Shown here one piece after another: positions 9,650 to 19,861 of a stretch of 64,000 nucleotides of DNA. Location: NCBI GenBank assembly GCA_946615865.1, contig CAMOIJ010000002.1:1-64000 (forward strand), given 5' to 3'. Below the pieces are notes generated by a model. That model was not told the origin of the DNA, ran no database searches, and saw only the letters and a program-made list of their open reading frames with translations. Positions within the stretch are counted from its first letter, which is position 1. Every line of letters starts with the position of its first letter. The DNA comes from an uncultured Lachnospiraceae bacterium. GTDB taxonomy: Bacteria; Bacillota; Clostridia; Lachnospirales; Lachnospiraceae. The position numbers and the translations under genes are program-made.

Positions 9650-10294
9650 ATGCAATCTCATCTTATATTTTCTTTAATAACGAAAGGCAAAATCGTAATA
9701 ACTGTCTTAGCGGCGGCAATAGTGCTGTGCGGCTGTAAAAGAGAAAAACAGACTGTTTTTACTGAAACTGCCTATGCTTCCGACGACATCGGCGATACGC
9801 GGCAGGATGCGATATACGAGGAACAGCCGGAGCATGCAGAAACAATCTGTGTCTTTGTATGCGGAGCAGTGAACTGCGAAGGTGTGTATGAACTGCCTGA
9901 ATCCTCCAGAGTTATTGACGCTGTGGAGGCGGCGGGCGGTTATTCAGAAGACGCCGACAGAATTTATGTGAATCAGGCAGAGTATGTCTATGATACACAG
10001 AGGGTTGAGATTCCAACCTTCGAAGAAGCGCAGCGCCTTAGAGAGATCGAGGCGGAAGCGGCCGCAGAGCAGGGTGATTCGGGCAGCGTACGGGAGAACG
10101 GCCTTATTGATATCAATACCGCCGACAAGCAGGAACTGATGAGGATACCCGGGATCGGTGAGAGCAAAGCCGACAGGATAATAGAATACCGGCAGATCCA
10201 CGGCAGATTCGGTTCCATCGAGGAACTCATGAATGTGAGCGGGATCGGAAGCGGTATGTATGAAAAGATGAAAGACTGTATAACAGTGAAATAA
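9650..10294 (+). CDS. comEA: ComEA-like DNA-binding lipoprotein (SLBB + helix-hairpin-helix)
   Basis: Lipobox VLCGC; SLBB-like VCGAVNCEGVYELPESSRVIDAVEAAGGYS; HhH INTADKQELMRIPGIGESKADRIIEYRQIHGRFGSIEELMNVSGIG. Confidence 0.9.
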   Translation: MQSHLIFSLITKGKIVITVLAAAIVLCGCKREKQTVFTETAYASDDIGDTRQDAIYEEQPEHAETICVFVCGAVNCEGVYELPESSRVIDAVEAAGGYSEDADRIYVNQAEYVYDTQRVEIPTFEEAQRLREIEAEAAAEQGDSGSVRENGLIDINTADKQELMRIPGIGESKADRIIEYRQIHGRFGSIEELMNVSGIGSGMYEKMKDCITVK

Positions 10295-10357
10295 TATGGT
10301 GTCTGCGCGCCAGTCGGAACCGACGGCGGAACACGACAACAAAGAGAGGAGTAATGA

Positions 10358-11062
10358 ATGGCAACAAAGGTACTTGTAGTTGATGATGAAAAAATGATCG
10401 TGAAGGGCATAAGGTTCAGCCTTCTTCAGGACGGTTATGAAGTGGATACTGCCTATGACGGCGACGAGGCTCTTCAGAAGGCGACTGAGAATCAGTACGA
10501 CATTATCCTGCTGGATGTAATGCTGCCGAAGCATTCAGGACTTGAGGTATTGCAGCAGATCAGGGAATTCTCCTCTGTTCCTGTTATCATGCTCACTGCC
10601 AAGGGCGAGGATATGGACAAGATCCTCGGACTCGACTACGGCGCGGACGACTATATCACAAAGCCTTTCAATATTCTTGAGGTGAAGGCGCGGATCAAGG
10701 CTATCATCCGCCGCGTGGCCGGAAGCCGCAAGGACAAAGAGGAAGAGGAGGAGAGGATCCTCGAGAACGGCGACCTGAGGATGGATTTTGACAACCGCAG
10801 AGTCACCGTAGCGGGCAAGGAGATCAACCTCACCAGTAAAGAATTTGAGCTTCTCGAGCTTCTGGCAACTCATCCCGGAAAGGTGTACAGCCGCTCGATG
10901 CTCCTGCAGACAGTTTGGGGTAAGGATTATCCCGGTGATGTGAGAACAGTGGATGTTCACATCAGAAGGCTCCGTGAAAAGGTGGAGCCCAACGCTTCCG
11001 AGCCTGTATATGTGCAGACTAAGTGGGGCGTAGGCTACTATTTCAGACAGAATGACAGATAA
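10358..11062 (+). CDS. OmpR/PhoB-family response regulator
   Basis: Receiver VLVVDDEKMI...LLDVMLP...PVIMLTAKGE...KPF and winged-helix VDVHIRRLREKVE. Confidence 0.95.
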   Translation: MATKVLVVDDEKMIVKGIRFSLLQDGYEVDTAYDGDEALQKATENQYDIILLDVMLPKHSGLEVLQQIREFSSVPVIMLTAKGEDMDKILGLDYGADDYITKPFNILEVKARIKAIIRRVAGSRKDKEEEEERILENGDLRMDFDNRRVTVAGKEINLTSKEFELLELLATHPGKVYSRSMLLQTVWGKDYPGDVRTVDVHIRRLREKVEPNASEPVYVQTKWGVGYYFRQNDR

Positions 11063-13007
11063 GCTCAGGGAGCTGGTCCGGAAATTCTCAGTGGTCAGAA
11101 GTCTGAGAATGAGGCTTTTCATAATTATCTTCGTGGTGGGGCTGGTGCCTTGCGTGCTCCTTCACTACGGGATCCTGAATAATTATGAGACCAGAGCCGT
11201 AGAGGTCAGAACGGAGGAAGTGGAGACGCATCTGCGTGCTCTCGCCAATCACCTGATCACATACGACTACCTGAACGATCAGTCTTCGGAACTGATCGGT
11301 GCGGAACTCGCCGAATTCTCAGCGCTGTATGACGGACGCATTATGGTGATCAGCGATCACCTGAAAGTAATGAAGGACACCTATTCGATGTCGGACGGCA
11401 AGACGATCGTGTCGCCTGATGTTGTAAAATGTCTGCTGCAGGGAAATACAGGCAGTACTTCCAACTATGACCGCCGCGACGGTTTCATTGAAATAGTGAC
11501 ACCGATAATAGCAACAAATTATGCGGACAGCAGATCTGACAATGAAGAGTCGTCGCTGAATGTGGCGGACGAAGAAGTTGTCAAAGGTGTTCTGCTGGCA
11601 AGCGTATCCACCGTCTCTATCAGAAACACACTGGGAATACTGAGCCGGAAGGCCATGCTCCTGGAAGTGATCCTGATATTGGCGGTGTTATTGATTTCAT
11701 TAGTCCTGTCCACTGTTCTGATGAAACCATTTGAAAAGCTCTCCGGAGAAATATCCGCAGTTAAGGCCGGGTATTCGACGGACCCCATCAAGGCGCCCGC
11801 TTTCGCGGAGACGGAGCATATAGCTGACGCCTTCAATCAGGTTCTTGCCAGAATGAACGCGCTGGATGAATCCAGGCAGGAATTTGTTTCAAATGTGTCA
11901 CATGAGCTGAAAACGCCGATGACTTCCATGAAAGTCCTGGCGGATTCACTGGTGCAGCAGGAAAATGTTCCTGTCGAGATGTACCGGGAGTTCATGATCG
12001 ACATCAAGAACGAGGTAGACCGCGAAAACCAGATCATTACGGAACTGCTCACCCTTGTCCGCATGGACCGGAAGGACTCCAGGCTCAATGTCAAGGAGTG
12101 CAACGTCAATGAAATGGTTGAGCTTATCCTCAGAAGACTTCGCCCCATCGCGCAGAAGAGGGACATCGAGCTGACTATGGTCAGTATGAGAGAGGTCTAC
12201 GCGGAGATCGATGAGGTCAAGATGGTCATGGTCATCACGAACCTCGTGGAAAACGCGATCAAATATAACAGGGATCACGGAAAGGTCCGCGTAACGATCA
12301 ATGCAGATCCTTATAATTTCTATATCAGCGTCGAGGATACCGGCGTGGGTATTCCGCAGGACTCCCTCGACAAGATCTATGAGAGGTTCTATCGCGTCGA
12401 CAAATCAAGGTCGAGAGAAGTCGGAGGCACAGGCCTTGGACTTTCCATTACAAAGAGTATAATTCTGCAGCATCACGGCGCTATTGATGTAAGCAGTATC
12501 GAAGGCGAGGGAACGAAGTTTACAGTTACTGTTCCGCTCAATTATGTGGCGCATCCCGTTGAGCTCAGAAGGCAGTCCGAGAGGATGAGAAGAAACGAGA
12601 AGAGGAAAAGGCAGATGCGAGCAAAGAGCGCTGCTGCGGTCCGCAAAAAGAGCAGCGGTACGTCAGGCCGTACTTCCTCGGGAAGAACTGCCGCCGGGCC
12701 TGTAAAAAAGACTTCTGCTGCCGGAACCTCAAAGAAGGCATCTTCTGCGGGAACAGTCAAAAAAGCGGCCGCTTCAGGGACAGTGAAAAAAACGACCTCC
12801 TCAGGGACCGTGAAAAAGACATCCTCTGCGGGAACAGCGAAAAAGACGTCTTCTGCCGGAACAACCAGGAAGAATACATCCGGCACGTCAGCAAAAAAGA
12901 AAACCGGTACTGCCGGGAAATCTTCCGGCGCCGGAACTGTAAAGAAAGCGCAGCGCAGCGGAAACGGGAAACCTTCAGAAAGCGGCGCATCCGGAGAGAA
13001 AGTTTGA
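11052..13007 (+). CDS. Membrane sensor histidine kinase with Lys/Ser/Thr/Ala-rich C-terminal tail
   Basis: N-terminal TM, HAMP, VSNVSHELKTPMTSMKVLADSL H-box, NLVENAIKYN, DTGVGIP, GGTGLGLSI; tail from about 12562. Confidence 0.95.
   Translation: MTDKLRELVRKFSVVRSLRMRLFIIIFVVGLVPCVLLHYGILNNYETRAVEVRTEEVETHLRALANHLITYDYLNDQSSELIGAELAEFSALYDGRIMVISDHLKVMKDTYSMSDGKTIVSPDVVKCLLQGNTGSTSNYDRRDGFIEIVTPIIATNYADSRSDNEESSLNVADEEVVKGVLLASVSTVSIRNTLGILSRKAMLLEVILILAVLLISLVLSTVLMKPFEKLSGEISAVKAGYSTDPIKAPAFAETEHIADAFNQVLARMNALDESRQEFVSNVSHELKTPMTSMKVLADSLVQQENVPVEMYREFMIDIKNEVDRENQIITELLTLVRMDRKDSRLNVKECNVNEMVELILRRLRPIAQKRDIELTMVSMREVYAEIDEVKMVMVITNLVENAIKYNRDHGKVRVTINADPYNFYISVEDTGVGIPQDSLDKIYERFYRVDKSRSREVGGTGLGLSITKSIILQHHGAIDVSSIEGEGTKFTVTVPLNYVAHPVELRRQSERMRRNEKRKRQMRAKSAAAVRKKSSGTSGRTSSGRTAAGPVKKTSAAGTSKKASSAGTVKKAAASGTVKKTTSSGTVKKTSSAGTAKKTSSAGTTRKNTSGTSAKKKTGTAGKSSGAGTVKKAQRSGNGKPSESGASGEKV
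12708..12875 (+). repeat. Tandem ~27-nt coding repeat (9-aa unit KTSSAGTxK)
   Basis: KTSAAGTSK KASSAGTVK KAAASGTVK KTTSSGTVK KTSSAGTAK KTSSAGTTR in the histidine kinase tail. Confidence 0.85.
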
Positions 13008-13936
13008 ATAAAAAGACAGGAATAATCTTAATATTGTTCACACTATGCCTCTTTCTCGGTGCGTGCGCAAAGAAAGGCGCTGATAAAAGAGGCATCAGGA
13101 TCTATTATCTGAATAAGGGTGACTACGGGATCCAGGAACAGGAATATGTTCCCGAGGCCGACGACCGGGAGAGGATCATTGAGGAATTGATCGCCAAACT
13201 CTGCGTTCAGCCCAAGGAGATGACGCTCAGGGCTCCCATAACGGATTTCAGACTTCTGTCCAGTGAGACATTGGGAAAGATCGTCACGCTCAATCTTTCC
13301 GCTGAGTATTATGATCTGAGCGCCGTCGAGGAAGTACTGACAAGGACCGCCATTGTCAATACTCTTTGCAGTTTCACGGATGTGGACGGCGTCTATTTTA
13401 TGGTAGAAGGTGAAGCGTTCCGTGACGCGGACGGAGAAGAGCCGGGCATCATGGAGCCGGACCAGTTCATCTACAACTCATATACAGAGATGCGCAATTA
13501 TGAGAGAGTGCGGCTTCATCTGTATTTTGCCAATGAGACAGGAGACAAACTCGTAGACGCATACAGAACGGTGGTCTATAACAGTAATATGCCCCTTGAG
13601 AGGATCGTCATCGAGCAGGTCATACAGGGACCGAACGGCAATTTCGCGCATCCTACTGTTAACAGCGCTTCAAAAGTGATCAATGTCACGACCAGAGACC
13701 GTCGCTGCTACGTTAATCTGAACAGCGAGTTCCTTCACGGACAGGAAGGCGTACTTGCACAGACAGCGCTCTATTCGATCGTAAACTCGCTCTGCGAGCT
13801 TCCAAGTATAGAATCCGTGCAGATATCTGTAGACGGTAATACCGATGCGGTCTTTATGGAGTCGATCCCCCTTTCCGGCAGCTTCAGAATGAATGAAGAG
13901 ATCGTCGAAAGACGCGCGGAGACGGAAACACAGTAA
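13004..13936 (+). CDS. GerMN-domain lipoprotein
   Basis: Lipobox FLGACAKKG; GerM-like domains IRIYYLNKGDYGI... and ...VRLHLYFANETGDKLV..., VNLNSEF. Confidence 0.82.
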   Translation: MNKKTGIILILFTLCLFLGACAKKGADKRGIRIYYLNKGDYGIQEQEYVPEADDRERIIEELIAKLCVQPKEMTLRAPITDFRLLSSETLGKIVTLNLSAEYYDLSAVEEVLTRTAIVNTLCSFTDVDGVYFMVEGEAFRDADGEEPGIMEPDQFIYNSYTEMRNYERVRLHLYFANETGDKLVDAYRTVVYNSNMPLERIVIEQVIQGPNGNFAHPTVNSASKVINVTTRDRRCYVNLNSEFLHGQEGVLAQTALYSIVNSLCELPSIESVQISVDGNTDAVFMESIPLSGSFRMNEEIVERRAETETQ

Positions 13937-13944
13937 TTTGATCA

Positions 13945-13990
13945 GCGGCTTTCGCTCAGGAACTTAACCTGACGAAAGCCGCCTTTTTAT
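13945..13990 (+). terminator. Rho-independent terminator
   Basis: gcggctttcg...cgaaagccgc followed by cttttta. Confidence 0.85.
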
Positions 13991-14124
13991 ATCAGAGAGT
14001 ATCTTGCTTTTTGGGTATATCCGGATTAGGATAATTATGTCAGGACCGTTCGGTCCGTCCCCTGCGCCGGGTCCGGCAGGGAAGAATCCATTATTTTCAA
14101 TATGAATACGGACGGAGGAGAAAC

Positions 14125-16404
14125 TTGCGAAGACCGGTTTGTCTTTTTGTAATGCTCTTTACGGCGGCAGTATGGGCCGCTGTTCTTTTCTCACCCCCGA
14201 AGCCTCTCATAGCCGAAAAGGCGGAGGGAAGGTATGTAACTCTCGTTGGGACAGTGGAGGAAAAACAATATGCGATCCGGGATCCCGGAGGAGAAGAGTA
14301 CATACAAATGACTTTGGGTAATGTCAGCCTTGAGTCTGAGATCCCTAAGGAGGGAGCTTTTAAGATAAGAAGAGGGGACAAAATACTATGTACGATCGAT
14401 GAGGATCCACAAACGCAGAAGATCTGGGCCATTGAAGGTGCCACAGTGCGGGTAAGGGGAAAGATCCGGCTGTTCAGGCAGCCTTCCAATGACGGTGAGT
14501 TTGACGCTTTTTTTTACTATAGTGTGATCGGAGGCTATCTGTTTAAGCTGAGCAATACACACATTCTCGCTTATAACAGCGGGAAGGATCCTGTAAGATC
14601 GACACTTTTCCTCGCGAGAGAGCATTTGTCTGCTGCGATGGATGAGATCTACGGCAGCAGGCATGGGACATATGGCAGAGAGTGCGCGTCTGTCATGAAA
14701 GCGATGCTTTTGGGAGAGAGCGGACTTGTTGACAGAAAGATCAAAGAGAAGTACCAGGCATCAGGCATTGTACATGTGATATGCGTGTCCGGCCTTCATA
14801 TTTCTCTGATCGGTTCCGGGATCTACGCTTTTCTTAGAAAGTGCAGGACACCGCTCTTTATTTCATGTATCGTTACCATAGCGTTTCTTTATTTGTACGG
14901 CATGCTTACAGGTATGCATACCTCATGTATAAGAGCGCTGGTCATGTTCGGGATGAGGACGGCGGCAAAAGCGGCAGGGAGGACTTACGACACGCTTACA
15001 GCTATGGCGATAGCTGCTCTGCTTCTTCTTATTGAACAGCCTTGTTATCTCTTATACAGCGGTTTTCTCTTTTCTTTTACGGCGATCGCAGCCGCAGGTC
15101 TGATGATCCCTGAGCTTCCGTCTCCTGCAAAACCTCTGGCGATCCCTCTCTTCACTCTGCCGGTGCATCTGAGTTTCTATTACACATTCCCGCTGTATTC
15201 CGTTTTTTTAAACATGGTCGTGATCTTTATGGCTCCCATACTGATGACAGCAGGATGTATATCATTATTTCTGGGGACTGCCGCAAGGGTATTATCAGGC
15301 AAAATAGTTCTGCGCGCCGTTTTTTCCGGTGCCTGCGGGCTTGCGGGAGAGGTTCCGGTCCTGATCCTTTGGATCTTTGACAGGATGTGCGATCTTACTC
15401 AGAAGCTGCCCTTTAATACTTTGACGCCGGGTAGGCCGCCGAATTGGGTGATCGCAGTTTATTACATTCTGATCGCCGCAGCCATCGCGGTTTCGCGATT
15501 GAAATCAGTCCGGGACAGAAAACTTCATGTGCTGCGCTTTTCATTCTGCGCCGCCGCAGTATTTCTGATCTTCACGATCAGGTATATTCCGCCCATGGCT
15601 TTGTATATGCTGGATGTAGGTCAGGGGGACGGGCTCGTTATCAGGACCTGCGACGAGAACGGGAGCGGTGTGATCGTGATCGACGGAGGAAGTTCCTCCA
15701 GGAAAGGGATCGGAGAAAATGTGGAGATCCCATTTCTTAAGTATCACGGGATCTCAAAGATCGATTACTGTTTGCTGACCCATGATGATCTTGATCATTG
15801 CAGCGGACTTCTGGAACTCCTCGATCAGGCAGACTCACCGGGCGGTATCAGGATCGGATGTCTGGGGATGCCTTCCATCGCGGAGGAACGAAAGGGAGAA
15901 ACATATCTCAAAATTGAGAAGACAGCGAAACTAAAAGGGATACCGGTTACATATCTGCACAGGGGAATGACATATACAAAGGGAAAATTGAATCTGAATT
16001 GCCTTCATCCTGCGCTGAACGCAAACTATGAGGACGCGAATGAGTACTCAGCGGTAATGCTGCTGACCTATGACAGGTTTTCAGCGGTCCTTACGGGCGA
16101 TCTTGAGGGACAGGGGGAAAAGGATCTTCTGGATTATCTGGGCGGAAATAAGATATCGGCAGACGTTATGAAAATCGCCCACCACGGCAGCAAAGGAGGA
16201 ACTACAGAAGAGTTTCTTCAAAAGATCTCTTCGCGCCTTGCCCTGATCTCCTGCGGATACGGGAATCGCTACGGGCATCCCGCGCCTTCTACGATCAGCA
16301 GGATCATGAATGCGGGAATGGATATTGCGGATACAAGAAAAGCAGGACAGATATCAGTGACAACAGACGGAAGGGGCGGGTATTCAATTCATACATTTTA
16401 TTGA
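14125..16404 (+). CDS. comEC: ComEC/Rec2-family DNA internalization protein
   Basis: VICVSGLHISLIGSGIYAFLRK competence domain; C-terminal MBL-like MLDVGQGDGLVIRT, THDDLDHCSG, KIAHHGSKGGTTEEFL. TTG start. Confidence 0.93.
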   Translation: MRRPVCLFVMLFTAAVWAAVLFSPPKPLIAEKAEGRYVTLVGTVEEKQYAIRDPGGEEYIQMTLGNVSLESEIPKEGAFKIRRGDKILCTIDEDPQTQKIWAIEGATVRVRGKIRLFRQPSNDGEFDAFFYYSVIGGYLFKLSNTHILAYNSGKDPVRSTLFLAREHLSAAMDEIYGSRHGTYGRECASVMKAMLLGESGLVDRKIKEKYQASGIVHVICVSGLHISLIGSGIYAFLRKCRTPLFISCIVTIAFLYLYGMLTGMHTSCIRALVMFGMRTAAKAAGRTYDTLTAMAIAALLLLIEQPCYLLYSGFLFSFTAIAAAGLMIPELPSPAKPLAIPLFTLPVHLSFYYTFPLYSVFLNMVVIFMAPILMTAGCISLFLGTAARVLSGKIVLRAVFSGACGLAGEVPVLILWIFDRMCDLTQKLPFNTLTPGRPPNWVIAVYYILIAAAIAVSRLKSVRDRKLHVLRFSFCAAAVFLIFTIRYIPPMALYMLDVGQGDGLVIRTCDENGSGVIVIDGGSSSRKGIGENVEIPFLKYHGISKIDYCLLTHDDLDHCSGLLELLDQADSPGGIRIGCLGMPSIAEERKGETYLKIEKTAKLKGIPVTYLHRGMTYTKGKLNLNCLHPALNANYEDANEYSAVMLLTYDRFSAVLTGDLEGQGEKDLLDYLGGNKISADVMKIAHHGSKGGTTEEFLQKISSRLALISCGYGNRYGHPAPSTISRIMNAGMDIADTRKAGQISVTTDGRGGYSIHTFY

Positions 16405-16481
16405 CAAAACGCGGGGAATGTCATTCAATGAAAGTTAATACGAAAAAGATTGTACAAGCGGCAGACCGCCGCAGCTTGTAA

Positions 16482-17585
16482 GTGGGGATAACAATGGCCG
16501 CCAAACAGGCAAAGAGTGATTTTGCTGCAGAACAGAGACAATTTAATGAGGCGATCAGGAGCGGAGATCTGAAAAGCGTGTATCTTCTGTGCGGAGAGCA
16601 GGCATATCTGCGGCTCCAGAACAGAGATAAACTAGTGAGGGCGCTCATGGGAGACGGGGATGCGATGAATCTGGCGCGCTATACCGGGACAGATGTGACA
16701 GCCAGAGAGCTGATCGACATTGCGCAGACGCTTCCCTTTTTCGCGGACCGGAGAGTGATCATACTGGAGAATACCGGTCTGCTGAATCCAAAATCCGCAT
16801 CTAAATCCGTGACTGGCAGTAAAACGGCCGCGTCGGTCGCCGAAGAGGCGGACAGGATCGCCGGATTCATCCCCGAGATCCCGGACACTGCCTCGATCGT
16901 ATTTGTTGAGGAGAATGTCGACAAGAGAGGAAAACTTTACAAAGCAATAACCAGAAGCCGCAAGGAAAAACGGGGAGATATCCTGGAATGCGTCACGCCC
17001 GGGGAGGCTGATCTTCGCGCCTGGGCCGGCGGGATCTTCAGAAAGAACGGCTTTTCCGTAAACGGCAGAACACTGGCGCTTTTTCTGGAATTCACAGGAG
17101 AAGATATGCAGAACATAGCAGGGGAAGCGGAGAAACTCTGCTGCTACTGCATGGGAAAAAAGGAGATCACTGAACAGGATATTAAAGATGTGTGCAGTCC
17201 CAGGATCAGGGACAGGATCTTTGACATGATCGAAGCTATTGCGCTGAGAGACAGAAAGAAAGCACTGGGGATCTATATGGAACTGTGCGCCCTCAGAACC
17301 GCGCCGCAAGTCATCCTGAGTCTTATGAGGAGACAGTTTGACCAGTTGGTCAAGATAAAGGAACTGAGCGGGACAATGCCGGACGGCGAGATCGCGTCTA
17401 AGGTAGGAGTTCCTCCCTTTGTCATCACCAGAAAGTATAAGCCGGCGCTTAGAATGTACAGCACAGAGGAACTTATTGAAGCGTTGAATGATTGTATTAC
17501 TGCTGACCATGAGAGCAAGAGCGGCAGGATCGAAGCGGGGATCGCGGCGGAGATGATCATTGTAAAACACTCCGGAAGAGCGTGA
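16482..17585 (+). CDS. holA: DNA polymerase III delta subunit
   Basis: VYLLCGEQAYLRLQNRDKLVRAL...FADRRVIILENTG...LEFTGEDMQNIAGEAEKL; start may be ATG 16494. Confidence 0.9.
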   Translation: MGITMAAKQAKSDFAAEQRQFNEAIRSGDLKSVYLLCGEQAYLRLQNRDKLVRALMGDGDAMNLARYTGTDVTARELIDIAQTLPFFADRRVIILENTGLLNPKSASKSVTGSKTAASVAEEADRIAGFIPEIPDTASIVFVEENVDKRGKLYKAITRSRKEKRGDILECVTPGEADLRAWAGGIFRKNGFSVNGRTLALFLEFTGEDMQNIAGEAEKLCCYCMGKKEITEQDIKDVCSPRIRDRIFDMIEAIALRDRKKALGIYMELCALRTAPQVILSLMRRQFDQLVKIKELSGTMPDGEIASKVGVPPFVITRKYKPALRMYSTEELIEALNDCITADHESKSGRIEAGIAAEMIIVKHSGRA

Positions 17586-17603
17586 CAGTCAAATGATGAG
17601 AAG

Positions 17604-18695
17604 ATGAAGGATTTTTATGAAAAATTGTTAGACTGGTATTTGGAAAATCAGAGGGAACTCCCTTGGAGAGAGGATCCCACCCCCTACCATGTCTGGCTTT
17701 CAGAGATCATGCTTCAGCAGACCAGAGTAGAAGCAGCGAGAGAGTATTATCTGAGATTTTTGAACAGACTTCCGGACGTCAGCTCCCTGGCCGAAGCTTC
17801 TGAGGACACATGCCTGAAACTCTGGGAGGGACTGGGGTATTACAGCCGGGTCAGGAACATGAAAAGAGCTGCCTCAGAAGTGATGGAGAAATTCGGAGGC
17901 AACATTCCAAATACTTCAGCGGAATTGATTCGGCTCCCGGGGATCGGACAGTATACATCAGCTGCAATTGCCTCTATTGCGTTCGGAGAGAGAATACCGG
18001 CAGTGGACGGGAATCTTCTGAGGATATACTCAAGACTGGAAATGTATGAGGAGAATATCCGGACACCGGCGGCGTTTAGGAAAGCTTTGGAGTACTATAC
18101 TGACCGGATGCCGAAAAACACGACGAAAACCGGAAAAGGAAATCCATGCGGGAACTTTAACCAGGCGCTTATGGATCTGGGAAATGCTGTATGCCTGCCG
18201 AATACAGCACCTGAATGCGGGAACTGCCCTATCTCAGAGTTCTGCAGGACACATAGGGAAAGGCCGGGCATGGAGGCGGATCTGCCTGTGATCCCTGCAG
18301 GAAAGGGTAAAAAGGAGGAGCGCCTGACGGTGTTCCTGATCAGATCAGAAGGAAGAACCGCTGTGAGAAAGCGGCCGGCGCGGGGACTGTTGGCTGGTCT
18401 TTACGAGTTTCCGAGCGCGGCAGGAGAACTTGAGACAGAAGATGCCGTTAAGTGGCTCAGGGAACACTCTGTTGAGCCGATCAGGATCAAAAAGATCATT
18501 GATGCTGAGCACATTTTTACACACAAGAAGTGGATCATGCGGGGCTATGAAGTGACGATGGACTCATTTTCGGAAGAAAATGTACCGTTTATCATGGCTT
18601 CCGAAGAAGAGATTGCTCAAAAGTACTGTATTCCCTCTGCTTTCGGCGCTTATTTAAAATGGATGGATTTAAAAAAGAACAATTCCATTTACTGA
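17604..18695 (+). CDS. mutY: A/G-specific adenine glycosylase
   Basis: RELPWREDPTPYHVWLSEIMLQQTRV, LPGIGQYTSAAIASIAFGE, Fe-S Cys set CGNCPISEFC. Confidence 0.95.
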   Translation: MKDFYEKLLDWYLENQRELPWREDPTPYHVWLSEIMLQQTRVEAAREYYLRFLNRLPDVSSLAEASEDTCLKLWEGLGYYSRVRNMKRAASEVMEKFGGNIPNTSAELIRLPGIGQYTSAAIASIAFGERIPAVDGNLLRIYSRLEMYEENIRTPAAFRKALEYYTDRMPKNTTKTGKGNPCGNFNQALMDLGNAVCLPNTAPECGNCPISEFCRTHRERPGMEADLPVIPAGKGKKEERLTVFLIRSEGRTAVRKRPARGLLAGLYEFPSAAGELETEDAVKWLREHSVEPIRIKKIIDAEHIFTHKKWIMRGYEVTMDSFSEENVPFIMASEEEIAQKYCIPSAFGAYLKWMDLKKNNSIY

Positions 18696-18779
18696 CTGAG
18701 GGAAAGCTCGAATGTTTGGCTTATTTGTCAAGGTATGGTATAATATTACGCCGATGACTGCTTATGGAAGGAATGAAAT

Positions 18780-19811
18780 ATGAAATTATTGACAATAGCT
18801 GTACCTTGCTATAATTCACAGGATTATATGGAAAATTGTATCAGTTCCCTGGTTGTCGGAGGGGACGAGGTTGAGGTTCTTGTGGTGGATGACGGATCCG
18901 CGGACAGGACCGCTGAGATCGCTGATCAGCTTGAGGCAGAATATCCCGGGATCGTCAGGGCGATCCATCAGCCCAACAAGGGTCACGGCGGAGCCGTGAA
19001 TACCGGGATCGAGAATGCATCCGGTCTCTACTTCAAGGTGGTGGACAGCGACGATAAAGTCAAAGCCAGCGCATTTAAGTCTATACTGGATAAACTGCGG
19101 GAAAATCAGGATGCTGAGGAGAAGATCGATCTTCTCATCAGCAATTTCGTTTACGATAAAGAAGGACAGGCACGCAAGAAAGTAATGGAATACCGAAAGG
19201 TTCTGCCTGTGGGCAGAATGTTCAGCTGGGATGAAGCCAAGCGATTCAGGAAAGGCCAGTATATCCTGATGCATTCCGTGATCTACAGAACCGAACTGCT
19301 CAGGCAGTGCGGTCTAAGGCTCCCGGAGCACTGCTTCTACGTGGATAACATTTATGTGTTCAATCCCATGCCGAGCGTGAAGAATATCTATTATCTGGAC
19401 GTTAATTTCTACTATTATTTTATCGGAAGAGACGACCAGTCCGTAAATGAAGAGGTCATGATCGGACGTCTTGACCAGCAGGCCAGGGTCAACAGGATCA
19501 TGTTTGACTATTTCTCGGATGGAGTATCGGAAGGTCTGATCGAAAAGAAGAGCCAGCTGTATAAATACATGTACAACTATCTTGAGATCATAACTACCAT
19601 CACCTCGGTTCTCGCGATCATATCCGATGACCCGGAAAAGATCGCTATTAAGGACGAACTGTGGGATTATCTCTCCGAGAAGGATCATGATCTGTATCTG
19701 AAGCTGCGCAGAGGTGTCTTCGGCACAGTCGTGCATCTGCCCGGCAGAGTCGGCAAAAAGGTGGTCTCAGCCGGATACGGAATCGCACGGAATATTTTCG
19801 GATTTAACTGA
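18780..19811 (+). CDS. Family 2 glycosyltransferase
   Basis: LTIAVPCYNSQDYMENCISSLV...VLVVDDGSADRTAEIA...KGHGGAVNTGIE...VDSDD. Confidence 0.92.
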   Translation: MKLLTIAVPCYNSQDYMENCISSLVVGGDEVEVLVVDDGSADRTAEIADQLEAEYPGIVRAIHQPNKGHGGAVNTGIENASGLYFKVVDSDDKVKASAFKSILDKLRENQDAEEKIDLLISNFVYDKEGQARKKVMEYRKVLPVGRMFSWDEAKRFRKGQYILMHSVIYRTELLRQCGLRLPEHCFYVDNIYVFNPMPSVKNIYYLDVNFYYYFIGRDDQSVNEEVMIGRLDQQARVNRIMFDYFSDGVSEGLIEKKSQLYKYMYNYLEIITTITSVLAIISDDPEKIAIKDELWDYLSEKDHDLYLKLRRGVFGTVVHLPGRVGKKVVSAGYGIARNIFGFN

Positions 19812-19861
19812 ACGGAAGTTTGGTTGCTTCATTGCACTTTTAATGAGGCAGGGAGAGAGTT

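Noticed and set aside
12708-12875. Tandem 27-nt repeats as CRISPR or intergenic minisatellite
   Set aside because: In-frame coding repeat within the kinase ORF, no spacer structure.
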